From the NCBI GenBank assembly GCA_020152595.1, contig JAIGNY010004531.1, positions 664,001-728,000 on the forward strand: 64,000 nt of DNA. The letters are read 5' to 3'. Numbering within the stretch: position 1 is the first letter of the stretch; every line of letters starts with the position of its first letter. The position numbers and the translations under genes were made by a program. Shown here piece after piece: positions 23,086 through 35,561 of this stretch. The DNA comes from Chiridota heheva. Taxonomy: Eukaryota; Echinodermata; Holothuroidea; Apodida; Chiridotidae. Under the pieces are notes generated by a model. That model saw only the letters and a list, made by a program, of their open reading frames with translations, was not told where the DNA came from and did not search any database.

Positions 23086-23651
23086 GGATTAGTTCAGTGG
23101 TCAAGCATGTCCATATTATATGAAAAAGGACTTCAAAAGAAACAATGGTGAAGAAAGCGTTCAAAAGTCATATTCTGTTAAGGAGATGTTCAAGTTTAAA
23201 GCTGTGTCTTATCTGTGTAGTAAGTCTACTATAAAAGTTGACATCTTCACCCTCACATTCTTAACAATTCTTAATGTATTTTAAATGAAGTTTATTTAGT
23301 TTTCTCACTATATTAGATATTTTTGCTTCAAACTCTCTTCAGGTGGTATTATGTTATATTATAAATACCCTTCCTAGATTCAGTTTTACTACTTTTTTTT
23401 ACTTCCCCCATGCTTTTTAAGCCACAAGATCGCAGGCCAAAATATGATAGAATACATAAAGACTTTGAGGAATCTGAGGCTATGACATCACAACTAGTCT
23501 TGATTTCAGTTGTTTCAGTATAAGTGATATCAAAGTTTAAACTTAGATATCTTCTTAACGGAATAATATTTTTGGATGCTTTCCTTCACTATTTTTTTTT
23601 TTTGAAGTCTGCTTTCATATAAGATAGACTTGCTTGACCCTGAACTAATCC
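23086..23651. mobile_element. Fold-back element, long inverted arms (copy 1)
   Basis: The left arm from GGATTAGTTCAGTGGTCAAG to about 23195 pairs with the right arm, about 23545-23651, which ends GCTTGACCCTGAACTAATCC. Matching internal blocks include TTCTGTTAAGGAGAT on the left and TATCTTCTTAACGGAATAAT on the right. The centre carries GACATCACAACTAGTC. Copies 2 and 3 are at 24497-25040 and 53199-53770. Confidence 0.8.
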
Positions 23652-24496
23652 TTTAAAGCTTGTATTCAATGGAACTCAAATTTTTTTTAGTTACAGCTAA
23701 AAACTTGCAATTTTGTTAGTGTCATGGAGATATATTCTCCATGGTGTCATGTTTCACACTCAGTAAGCACAGGCTCCCCTCAGGTTTTTTTTTTCATGAT
23801 TAAACTACCCATCATGCATGAATAGACATCAGGTAATTATTTCCAATTTACCAGCAGACCACTATAATATATGACCCATTGTTATTTAAAACATGGAAAT
23901 AAAACTATTTGGGAATTCCTCATCTCAATAGATATTGTTTCCAGTAAGGATATTCTTGTTCCGATTGCAACTTTGTATAAAACTTTCATGGAAAATTAAA
24001 TATCTGTATGGACGGGTAGTTTGAGCTTGATGTGACGTGAGCTTTACTAGAAGAAGACATCAAAATCAGTGAAAGATTGACCAATTTACAGCACTTATTT
24101 TGTAGGCCTTGCTATACATTTTGTGACATAATTACTATCAAACCTATCAATTTCCCTATCTTAAGTTGTTAACTTAGTATTTTTCAAATCTCCATCAATT
24201 GACCATTTTGACTTTTTATTGTAATATATGCAAATATTCCTCCACAAATGTTATTTGAATGGGAGCAGTTGAATATGATAAAAAAGTTTTCAAAGGACTG
24301 GGAACATGACATCAATAATCATGCCATATTTCTCTTATATTGGGAACAAATCACCACTCGACAATCAAAAACTTGACTTAAACTTTAAAGGGTTGGTTGA
24401 GCTTCATCAAGGATGCTCTGCTTAAAATTGATATTCTTTTGTGTACATTGAGCTAAATGTAATATTGCTTTTCAAAACAGTGCCCTGCACTCTTAA

Positions 24497-25040
24497 AAGG
24501 TTGGTTTAGTGGTCAAGCATGTCCAGCTAATATGAAAGAGGACTTCAAAAGGAACACAAAGGTGAAGAAAGCATTGCAAAATCTTATTCTGTTAAGGAGA
24601 TAATTAATTTTAAAGTTTGGTTTCATTTCTGTATAAACAACTGAAATCAGACTATTTGTGATGTCACAGCCTCAGATTCCCAAAGTCTTTATGTAATTTA
24701 AAAAAGGTTTGTTTAAATTTTTCACTATTTAAATTATTTTCCCTCAAACTTTCCTCAGGTACACTATTATAAATACCCTTCCTACATTCAGTTTTACTCC
24801 TTTTCTGACATATCCCTTTTGAGCCACAAAATCACAGGACAATATGTGATAGAATACATAAAGACTGAGTCAGTGACATCACAACTACTCTTGATTTCTG
24901 TGGTTTCTATACAAATGATATCAAACTTTAAACTTAAATATCTCCTTAACGAAATAAGATTTTGGAATGCTTTCTTCACCATTTTGTTTCTTTTGATGTC
25001 ATTTAAATAAGATAAACATGCTTGACCATTGAACTAATCC
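24497..25040. mobile_element. Fold-back element, long inverted arms (copy 2)
   Basis: Left end GGTTGGTTTAGTGGTCAAGC and right end GCTTGACCATTGAACTAATC are inverted repeats. Both arms contain the 'TTAAGGAGAT' / 'ATCTCCTTAA' pair, and GTGATGTCACAGCCTCAG and GTGACATCACAACTACTC face each other inside. About 1.4 kb from copy 1 and in the same orientation. Confidence 0.8.
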
Positions 25041-25392
25041 TTTAATGCATTTGTGACTGGATGTGTGAATTTTTTTTTTAAAGAATGAGAAAACAGAATC
25101 GTGATAACAGATAGTTATCTAAAATTACAATTCCTAGTGGTCTTCATTCACCAGTGCTTCACAACAGGACCTTAGCTGTTGAGAAGGATTTAAAGTACCC
25201 AAACTACCTACTTTTATCAAACCTGGTAACTCAGAAATACTTCCAGTTTCACAACCTCAGTGTATACCCAAAAAGTAATTTAAAAAAATTCCTTTCTGAC
25301 TGTCTTTGATGTTTATTTTTGTCTGTTTCTCCATGTCAACGTTGTTGTTACCTTATGGCAACATATAGTATGTATAACGATAAAGAATTGTA

Positions 25393-25645
25393 CTAGTGTG
25401 TGGGTGGATGTATGTGGGTGGGTGTATGTGGATGGGTGTATGTGTGGGTGGGTGTATGTTTGTGTGGGTGAGCGTATGTGTGGGTGAGCATATGTGTGTG
25501 GGTGTATGTGTGGGTGGGTGTATGTGTGGGTGGGTGTATGTTTGGGTGGGTGTATGTTTGGGTGGGTGTATGTGGTGGGTGTATGTATATTGGGTGAGCG
25601 TATGTGTGGGTGGGTGGATGTGTGGGTGGGTTTACGGACCTTGAC
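25393..25645. repeat. GTGGGTGTAT minisatellite
   Basis: Irregular 8-14 bp units built on TGTGGGTGGGTGTATG. All six frames are open in places and give Thr-His-Pro or Gly-Trp-Val repeats only. Strong G/C strand asymmetry, with a potential for G-rich structures on the plus strand. Confidence 0.95.
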
Positions 25646-26028
25646 CTGACAACACACCAATCGGTTAAGGACCCAGGTCGGGGTTGAGGACCTGAACACA
25701 CGTCCTTAAACGTTTTTGCTATAAACAAGAAAATCTTTCACTTAAGATGGCGCTTGAGAAGTTTTACAGATGTCCTTAGTGAACCGGTTGAATCTGGCAT
25801 CTAATTTCACACTACCTTCAGAGTTAAAAATTTCACACTGATTTATTATTTAAATTTATTGCGCCAGAAATTCTTAACGCAGTTACCTGCTGATTCGCCA
25901 TGAGTCCTTGTTTAGTAAAAATGAAAATTATGTAACACACACAGAAGTCCTTAGATGTATCAGATCTTGTCCTTAGTTGTAGGGTGAGGTGAACATGTGT
26001 CCCGCATAAGTTGGGTCATGTACCTTAC

Positions 26029-27780
26029 AGGTCAGAGGTCAAATAATCGATGGAAAATATTGTGTTGCGCTTCCTGGGATAAGAGTAAGTGATATTGGGT
26101 TGGTACTTGGTGGGTTGGTGGAAGGTGATGCAGGGTTGTGTCCTGCACAAAATGGAACATGTCACTTATAGGTCAGAGGTCAAATAGTTAATTTAAAATG
26201 GTAAATTTTGGTCGATCGCATGTTAAGTGCAATATGATTGCTACTTAGTGGGGTGATGGAGGATGATGGAAAGTTATGTCTCTGAAAAGTTGTGACAAGT
26301 CGGTCAAGAGGTCAAAATTAAAATTTTGCACTGCATTTCGTTGGAAAAATGTACTTGCTAAATTGTATTGATCCTCGATGGGTTGGGTCCAGAGTTTGTT
26401 ATTAGGTGGGTTGGTGGGGGGTGATGCAAGGTTATGTCCCACACAAAATGGGATGTCATTTGAAAGTCAGGGGTCAAATAATTGATTTTAGAATGGAAAA
26501 TTTTGTGTTGCACTTCCTGGGATAACAGTAAGTGATATTGGGTTGGTGGACAGTGATGCAGGGTTGTGTCCTGCACAAAATGGAACATGTCGCTTAAAGG
26601 TCAGAGGTCAAATAGTTAATTTAAAATGGTAAATTTTGGTCGATCTTGTGTAACTGAAAACCGTAAGTGCAATTGGGTTGCTACTTAGTGGGGCGATGGA
26701 GGATGATGGAAAGTTGTCTCTGGAAACTTGTGACAAATCGCTTAAGGTCAGAGGTCAAAATTTAAATGGTAAATTTTGCGCTGCATTTTGTTGGAAAATG
26801 TACTTGCTAAATTGTATTGATCCTCGATGGGCTGGGTCCAGAGTTTGTTATTAGGTGGGTTGGTGGAGGGTGATGCAAGGTTATGTCCCACACAAAATGG
26901 GATGTCATTTAAAAGTCAAAGATTAGAGGTCAAATAATTCATTTTAAAATGGAAACTTTTGTTCCGCTTCTTGGGATGACTATACGTGACATTGGGTTTG
27001 TACTTGGTGGGTTGATGTAGGGTTATGTTCCTTACAAAATGGGACTGGTCATTTAAAGGTCATAAGAGGTCAAATTAAAATGGTAAATTTTGGTAGGTTG
27101 CATGTTATGGAAAAAAACAAATGCAATTGGGTTGTTATTTGGTGGGTTGATAAAGAATGATGTAAAGCTGCGTCTCAGAAATGATGTGACATGTCACTTC
27201 AAGGTAAAGGTTCAATTAATAATAGTAGATTTTGTGCTGAATTTCATTGGAAAAACGTAGTTGCTATTTTATTGATCCTTGATGGGTTGGTGTCCAGTTG
27301 TTACTTGGTGGGTTGGTGGAAGGTGATGCAAGATTATGTCTCACACATAAAAAGAACGGTCATTTAAATGTCAAATAATTGATTTAGAAATGGTAAATGT
27401 TGTGTTGCGCTTCCTGGGATAACCATAAATGATATTGGGTTGGTACTTGGTGGAAGGTGCTGTAGGGTATGTAATGCACAAATCGGGACAGTTCATATAA
27501 AGGTCAGAGGTTAAATAATTGATTTTAAAAGGTAAATTTTGGTTGGCTGCCTGTTATGCAAATATCGCAAGTGCAATTAGGTTGTTTGGGTTGATGAATA
27601 ATGATGAAAGGTTTCTCAGGAAAGTTGTAGCCCGTCACTTAAAGGTCAAATCAATGTTGCTGGGTTGGTGAAAGGGGATGTAGTGTTGTGTCTCACACAT
27701 CATTTAAAGGTCAAATGTCAATAATGGATATAAAATGATCCACATTATGTAATGTTTACTGAAAAACATTTGATCATTTT
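26029..27780 (+). repeat. Higher-order satellite (A-B-C, ~447 bp period) with nuclear-receptor-like sites
   Basis: Three related subunits of about 130-165 bp alternate. Subunit A carries CTTCCTGGGATAA (26070, 26514, 26970, 27409), B carries TTGGTCGATC or variants (26207, 26636, 27090, 27540), and C carries GATCCTCGATGGG (26370, 26819, 27266). Periods between like subunits are 439-455 bp. Each subunit ends in an AGGTCA-type block followed by AAAT. Exact AGGTCA pairs with one-base spacing lie at 26029-26041, 26170-26182, 26598-26610 and 26745-26757, and with four-base spacing at 27057-27072. Noncoding. Confidence 0.85.
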
Positions 27781-27944
27781 ACAAATTACATGTGGCAGAG
27801 GTGACAAGGTCAGCAACTCAGTGGATTGCCATCTTGATTATATTTGTTTGTCTGCCAAGCCTTAAAAGGGGTTGAGGGGAACCTCTGGGGAGGGTGAGGA
27901 GTGGGTAATCTGTGAGGGTGTGTTTGAGTGTCAAAAAAAAATTG

Positions 27945-28480
27945 GCATTTATTGCAGAGTGGCGGGGGCAACCATTAAATAGGTGCGAATGAGAGAAGTG
28001 AGTGTGATCTACAGGCGGGTGATGTAGACTTGTCTTTACGAGAGGTAATGTTTTGATGGGTTGGATGTTATCGATGTTGGTGACTGGTTTGGTATAGATG
28101 ACTCAGTTGGTTTGCCAGCGGTTGTGAATATAGAAGCTATGAGGGGTTGGATGTTGGCATGGGTTTTGGGGAAATGGATAATAGGCAAGTTAAATACTTG
28201 TTTAGTTTGTTTTTTTATTGCCAGGGATTCCCACATGACTTGATTATCTAGAAGAAAAGGATGCTTTTATTGCGGTGGGGGAGGGTACTCAATGTAGCCG
28301 TGGGTAGAGCAGAATGGCCTTTGCTTTGACCAAAAAGATGGACAAGTTGTTGGGAGAGTGATCTTCTGGGTAATGGCAGCTCAAGCTGTCTTGTATCAGT
28401 CTTTTGAGCCATCGGTGTAAATGGATGTGTGCTGCTGCTTGAGGGTCCTCCTCGGCATTGTAGGTTGTCATCTATGGGTT
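27945..28480 (-). mobile_element. I-like LINE fragment
   Basis: On the minus strand about 28240-28200 encodes [13 protein letters not shown], the loop after the last catalytic site of LINE RNase H domains. About 28010-27955 encodes DHTHFSHSHLFNGCPRHSAI, equivalent to the C-terminal block of the copies at 12590 and 45243. Frames are broken, so it is a relic. It lies between the two convergent genes. Confidence 0.75.
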
Positions 28481-30060
28481 ATGAGTAGCCAACACTGGTG
28501 CATGGTCACAACTATTTTTGATTTCTTAATGTAATTACATTTTTTATGACTTTCTATTGGATACAATATCTTTATTTGGTTGGACTTGCCTCATGAGTTG
28601 AAGGATGAAACCTTTCCCTTGTAAATCCACTCATTACTAACCCTCTGACTAACAAGTTACTTTTAATTGTTTATGGTTTCCATCTAAAACTGTCACTGTA
28701 AACAAATCTGTGGCAAAATGGAATATTCAACACCATTAAACTTGGACAGAACACTTTGAAAACAAACAAAACACTCCTGACATAATGCTTTTTCTTGTCT
28801 TTTGCTAACATTTATCACCATAACAAAGTTGCTCATATACTTTAGTCTTACTAAATAGCACCACAAAGCAATTTGATGCCTTTATATTTACATTGATCAT
28901 TCAATTTTAAACATTCAAATACGTTGCTCCCTCTATACGTTGCCCAGTTGTATAAATTTCTTATTCAATTCTTCTATTCACCATGCATAACATCCATATC
29001 AAGTGCATTACCATTTATCATATTCAGAGTTGGAATATGTTTGAACTGCAAAGATTTCTTTTATGATCATCTGAGGAAAAGGATTTTGATAAAAACCACA
29101 AGCTGGAAAAATAGAATTAGCTGAAATGTGGTCTCTGTACATTTGTAAACTATTTTATACTTTGCATTTTACATGTCCATTATGTAAAATTAATTCAGTA
29201 ATTTGTGTCCCACCCTTGCAAATAATTATATACCAATAGGAGCAATATACCTGTTTTTTTTTATTAGAAGAGGCTTTTGTGGCCAAGCTTTTAATTCTGT
29301 TTTTAGATCTAACAAAAATTCCTTGCAGATGGATCTTTCAACCACACAGATACAAATTCCAAATAATTTTCTTGTTCCATTTGATAAAGAACAGTAAAAG
29401 AAATACTCCCATCCAGACTTTCCCCTAAACTTAAAAAAAAAATCGCCACTCCCTCATATGACTGGCAAAAAAAAACTATATATATTTGAACAAATTTACA
29501 AATGCAGCACACAGCTCAAATTACATAAATAATATCCATTATAATTTAAATGAAGTGATTATCTGTCAATTTCAGAACAAATCAATATTTCAATCAAGTA
29601 TTCTTTGGATCACATCTTTCATTTTGACTGATTTTAATCTTGAGAACTCTTTACATTACAAGACTTCTTATTGCATAAATTTAAACTTTTCAACCTTACA
29701 CATGTCTTGATCTGTTTGATTATACACACTTGCTGGGGCCAGGGTTGCCAGATTGGCCTCTTACTGACCAAATTATGCAAATTTGACCTAATAAAAAGTT
29801 CCTTGGCCACTAATTTTTTCAGCTATTTGGCTGATTTTGGCCATTTCGTATTTTGCCTGTTAATTTCTGCTGAGCATGCAAAAACTGGGCCCATGTTGAA
29901 CTCAGCACTGCAATTTGCTTGATTTATTACCATTTAAACTGTCACTCATGCATGTTTGGTGCAGATTAATCGAATGTTAAAAAGATCTGCCCTAGTTTGG
30001 ACCTATACTGCTACTGTAACTAATTTTTCTGTGTAAAACCTGTATTGTTTAAAGAATTTC
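28481..30060. other. AT-rich interval without recognisable genes
   Basis: Only short frames of random character. At 29735-29900 a less AT-rich stretch (GGGGCCAGGGTTGCCAGATT onward) may be a repeat fragment. I see no exon with homology to a known family. Confidence 0.5.
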
Positions 30061-30064
30061 AGAC

Positions 30065-32575
30065 TAAAGAAGCATACAATCAACTATCTGAACCACTTTC
30101 TGGAGCATACCAGTGGTACTCATAAAGCATACGATCAAGCTTTCTGAACCACTTTCTGGAGCATACCAGTGGTATTCCTAAAGAAGCATACAATCAAGCT
30201 TTCTGAACCACTCTCTGGAGCATACCAGTGGTATTCCTAAAGAAGCATACATTCAAGCTTTCTGAACCACTTTCTAGAGCATACCAGTGGTATTCCTAAA
30301 GAAGCATACAATCAAGCTTTCTGAACCACTTTCTAGAGCATACCAGTGGTATTCCTAAAGAAGCATACAATCAAGCTCTCTGAACCACTCTCTGGAGCAT
30401 ACCAGTGGTTTTCCCAAAAGAAGCATACAATCAAGCTTTCTGAACCACTCTGGAGCATACCAGTGGTATTCCTAAAGGAGCATACATTCAAGCTTTCTGA
30501 ACCACTTTCTAGAGCATACCAGTGGTATTCCTAAAGAAGCATACAATCAAGCTCTCTGAACCACTTTCTGGAGCATACCAGTGGTTTTCCCAAAAGAAGC
30601 ATACAATCAAGCTTTCTGAACCACTCTGGAGCATACCAGTGGTATTCCTAAAGGAGCATACATTCAAGCTTTCTGAACTACTTTCTAGAACATACCAGAG
30701 GTATTCCTAAAGAAGCATACATTCAAGCTTTCTGAACCACTTTCTAGAGCATACCAGTGGTATTCCTAAAGAAGCATACAATCAAGCTTTCTGAACCACT
30801 TTCTAGAGCATACCAGTGGTATTCCTAAAGAAGCATACAATCAAGCTCTCTGAACCACTTTCTGGAGCATACCAGTGGTTTTCCCAAAAGAAGCATACAA
30901 TCAAGCTTTCTGAACCACTCTGGAGCATACCAGTGGTATTCCTAAAGGAGCATACATTCAAGCTTTCTGAACTACTTTCTAGAACATACCAGAGGTATTC
31001 CTAAAGAAGCATACATTCAAGCTTTCTGAACCACTTTCTAGAGCATACCAGTGGTATTCCTAAAGAAGCATACAATCAAGCTTTCTGAACCACTTTCTGG
31101 AGCATACCAGTGGTATTCCTAAAGAAGCATACATTCAAGCTTTCTGAACCACTTTCTAGAGCATACCAGTGGTATTCCTAAAGAAGCATACAATCAAGCT
31201 TTCTGAACCACTTTCTGGAGCATACCAGTGGTATTCCTAAGGAAGCATACAATCAAGCTTTCTGGAGCATACCAGTGGTATTCCTAAAGAAGCATACAAT
31301 CAAGCTTTCTGGAGCATACCAGTGGTATTCCTAAAGAAGCATACAATCAAGCTTTCTGAACCACTTTCTAGAGCAATACCAGTGGTATTCCTAAAGCATA
31401 CAATCAAGCTTTCTGAAGCATACCAGTGGTATTCCTAAAGAAGCATACAATCAAGCTTTCTGAACTACTTTCTAGAGCATACCAGTGGTATTCCTAAAGA
31501 AGCATACAATCAAGCTTTCTGGAGCATACCAGTGGTATTCCTAAAGCATACAATCAAGCTTTCTGAACCACTTTCTAAAGCATACCAGTGGTATTCCTAA
31601 AGAAGCATACAATCAAGCTTTCTGAACCACTTTCTAGAGCATACCAGTGGTATTCCTAAAGAAGCATACAATCAAGTTTTCTGAACCACTTTCTAGAGCA
31701 TACCAGTGGTATTCCTAAAGAAGCATACAATCAAGCTTTCTGGAGCATACCAGTGGTATTCCTAAAGAAGCATACAATCAAGCTTTCTGGAGCATACCAG
31801 TGGTATTCCTAAAGCATACAATCAAGCTTTCTGAACCACTTTCTGGAGCATACCAGTGGTATTCCTAAGGAAGCATACAATCAAGCTTTCTGGAGCATAC
31901 CAGTGGTATTCCTAAAGAAGCATACAATCAAGCTTTCTGAACCACTTTCTAGAGCAATACCAGTGGTATTCCTAAAGCATACAATCAAGCTTTCTGAAGC
32001 ATACCAGTGGTATTCCTAAAGAAGCATACAATCAAGCTTTCTGAACTACTTTCTAGAGCATACCAGTGGTATTCCTAAAGAAGCATACAATCAAGCTTTC
32101 TGGAGCATACCAGTGGTATTCCTAAAGCATACAATCAAGCTTTCTGAACCACTTTCTAAAGCATACCAGTGGTATTCCTAAAGAAGCATACAATCAAGCT
32201 TTCTGAACCACTTTCTAGAGCATACCAGTGGTATTCCTAAAGAAGCATACAATCAAGCTTTCTGAACTACTTTCTAGAGCATACCAGTGGTATTCCTAAA
32301 GAAGCATACAATCAGGCTCTCTGGAGCATACCAGTGGTATTCCTAAAGAAGCATACAATCAAGCTTTCTGAACCACTTTCTAGAGCATAGCAGTGGCATT
32401 CCTAAAGCATAGAATCAAGCTTTCTGAACCACTTTTTGGAGCATGCCAGTAGTATTCCCAAAGATGCATACAATCAAGCTTTTAAACCACTTTCTAGAGC
32501 ATGCCAGTGGTATTCCTAAAGAAGCATACAATCAAGCTGTCTGAACCACTTTCTTGAGCATATCAGTGGCATTTC
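30065..32575 (+). repeat. ~59 bp satellite array, 2.5 kb, about 45 units
   Basis: The consensus unit runs AAAGAAGCATACAATCAAGC, TTTCTGAACCACTTTCTAGA, GCATACCAGTGGTATTCCT. Deleted variants lacking the ACCACTTTCTA part are interspersed. Blocks have been copied: the ~190 bp stretch from 30522 recurs at 30816, and a rare GAGCAATACC variant with its neighbours at 31371 recurs at 31952. Each full unit has ACCACT and AGTGGT about 14 bases apart, able to form a stem. Frames of ~60 residues are by-products, since 59 is not divisible by three. Confidence 0.97.
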
Positions 32576-34560
32576 ATGCAGTGTACAGTATTCCAAGGCT
32601 TATGTGTTATCTTCTCTAAAATTTTATTATGTATTTTAAAAGCTTTTATGTTGTTACACCAATTTTCCTTTAACAATGATGAACTCTTTGCACCTTTTCA
32701 TGCTTTGAAATCAAGAATGAAGTGGTAAGTATGAATTTAGTTCATTTTCATGACAAATGTTTTTGTCCTCAAAAACTAAAGTATAATACAGAATACCTCA
32801 AGGGAGGTAACACTCAATTCTTACATGGAGAATGTGATTTTCACTCCATATTATTTGCACTGGGGCTAAATTTACATTTTGCCTTGTGTAATATTAAACT
32901 TGTGAAAATTGTGAAGTAAAAACATGTATACAGTAGAACTGATCTGAAGTATGGCACTAACCGATTTGAATGACTTCTTAAGCTTATATACACACTTTGA
33001 AATAAATATTCTTTAATTTTTTTATTTAAACACAAACTTGTTATTAAAACTAATTTTTAAATTTTAAATTATATCAGAAATATACATCAAAATCTAATTG
33101 CTTTGTGCAAATGAATGAGATTATGTAACTCATGTATGTGTCCCTTTACAAGTTATTCTCATATAAGACCTTTACAAGTAGTTTTTAATCTCACATCCTT
33201 ATATAAGTTTCCCATTAGAGCTTTTGTTTCAGTTAATTTCTGAACCAAGATAAGGACAACTTGAGCTACAGGGAGAAAAAAATATGTCAGAAACAATAAA
33301 AAAAAAAGCACAATGTTTTTTCAAAACTGCTTAAAAATTGACCATTACAGCATTTTGAATTTTAAAGCCTTATTATAATAAACTTGCAAGTTTTTATTTA
33401 AATTTGTGGCATCACAAATAAAAAACAATTTTTGTATGACAGTAGTTGAATATGACCAGTTTTGAATCTCCATTTTAGCTGGAAAAAACAATCTGATGAC
33501 AGGAAATTTTACACATCCCAACTTTTCCATACATTAAAAATTCTTAAAGGTTGATTAGTGAAAACCAGGAAACAAATTTTTGGTGCTCTTGACACAATCT
33601 AAAAACTAGTCTGTTCAGCATTTGAAACTCTTATGGTGCTATGTACCTTTTCCCTCTCTGATGTCAATCTTGTTCTAAGCTGCCAGCTAAGTCTGACGGG
33701 AGGAAAATCACTTAATACACTAAACGATAAAATCAACACAATGAACTTGGTTGAATGACTGTTTCCCTGGAGTGATTCTGTCTCCTTGTTGTAGAGAGCA
33801 AAATTGAAATGCTTAACTCATCTTTCGACTGAATCAGTCTTCCAAACAGGATTAAAAATTAGCTTATCATAATGTGTTGCTTTTAGTCAGCTACCTGTAT
33901 ACAATCCCATCAAAATCTTAAATCATAATTTTGTCATCTAAATTCTACAAACACCATGTGAAATGTTTCAGTTGTGTTTATTTTTATTGTGACTAGTACA
34001 TTTACCCCCCAAAAAAACTTTTATTGTAAACTTACGACTTAAAATTGAACATAAACAATTCTACTATTACTATCTTAGTATTCAATTGTTCTTTACATTT
34101 TTAAAATGTAAATGAAAGGCTACATCTTGAAAAATAGTTATGATGGGGTAATCTAAATGTTTATACTGTTTTCAAAATTTAACATTTGGAATGTTTCAAG
34201 TCTATGTGTTTCAAATATACACATACCTACATTACTGGAAGAAGTTACAAATACCAGTCTATTATATGTAAACACCAATAAACAATCCCAAAAGGGGGAC
34301 AGCTCAATGCAAGACTGTAGTCAAGTCTAAATGTAGGTCAAACAAGGTCAAGTCAACAGCCTATTTGATCTACACTGATGTTGGCAAATGTTGAAATTAC
34401 ACAAAAATGGCAAAGTCCATGTCCCTAACCAATTTCAGGAACACAAGCAGATACACATGACCAAATTCCATAATCCTAGCACTACAGCTACAAAAGAATT
34501 AATACAACAGACACTTCTTATAAACACCCAAGTTTTGGGTAAATTTCTGATATGTGACAA
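32576..34560. other. AT-rich interval, one AGGTCA direct repeat
   Basis: No gene recognised. The only item of note is AGGTCA, four bases, AGGTCA at 34335-34350, a perfect DR4-type arrangement outside the satellites. Confidence 0.45.
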
Positions 34561-34567
34561 CATAAAG

Positions 34568-34569
<2 letters not shown>

Positions 34570-34626
<57 letters not shown>

Positions 34627-34628
34627 TG
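34570..34628. repeat. TA microsatellite
   Basis: Uninterrupted TA repeat of about 50 bp with a short TATAATATATATG end. Confidence 0.95.
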
Positions 34629-35561
34629 TGTCCACCTTAAAAGCAAAAACTTAATGAAATCACACTTATCATATATAAGGTTTATTATTCGTGCAATCTT
34701 TTATTTCCATGGAAAATATAAACAGAACTGTTAAGATTCGACAGATCTAGTAAGACGTAAGCTATCCATCCAGATTAGGTGTGTGGTTTTATATTAACAA
34801 TACAGATACATTTCCATACAATTTGTTGACTGTAGGTATGTGAAGCTTGGTTTAAATGTTAGAATTATTTACTGGAATACCATGTAGCAAATGTCATTGA
34901 ACTTTACATATAATACAAATGATGGCAAGATATAAACAATTGTAAAATAATGGCACATATAGTTATTATTTACATGCAACTGGATTAATTGCCAAAAATA
35001 ACAGAATACAGTCAGAATTAATTCTTCCACCAGGCTCTAAAGCCTTTAATAAATGTGGGTTGTCAGTCACTTAGTTTTACCAAAGAAAAAAAGTTCCCTA
35101 GAAAACTTATACCTGTACAGGCGTTTTCACACACTTTTGAAAATTACAGAGCTGTATTGAATACTAACACTCAAGAATACAGAGGACTAGTTTATAACAA
35201 CAAGTTCAACCCTCCCGAGTTAAACCCATTCAAATTCTTTCTATACGAGAGGAAAAACATGGGATTATTCCCTTGATCTACTTCTGACTGGTGATGAAAC
35301 TATCGTTTAAATATTGCAGCTGAATTTTGTTTGGATGCTACATGGGTGTAAACAATAGCTACACTGAGAGAATTGTCATATTCAGTGAAGTTATTTACAG
35401 GAGCACAAGAAAGGACGTATTAGTCTGGAGTCTGTAGAATATTAAAATACAATTTTCTTACTGTTTCTGATAACCTTTGAAGTGAATGGAACACCACATT
35501 AAAAAGTGAGAACTGATTTTTTTTTTTTTTTTAAATATTCCCAAGAGTTAGCAAAAATGAC

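Noticed and set aside
25313..25728. Frames of 111-128 codons rich in Thr-His-Pro
   Set aside because: Simple-sequence translation of the GTGGGTGTAT minisatellite.
30346..31004. Three frames of 62 codons with the same KKHTIKLSEP-type text
   Set aside because: By-product of the 59 bp satellite; 59 is not a multiple of three, so the frame rotates from unit to unit and is broken by length variants.
30065..32575. CRISPR-like array
   Set aside because: There are no unique spacers between constant repeats, units are contiguous, and the genome is eukaryotic.
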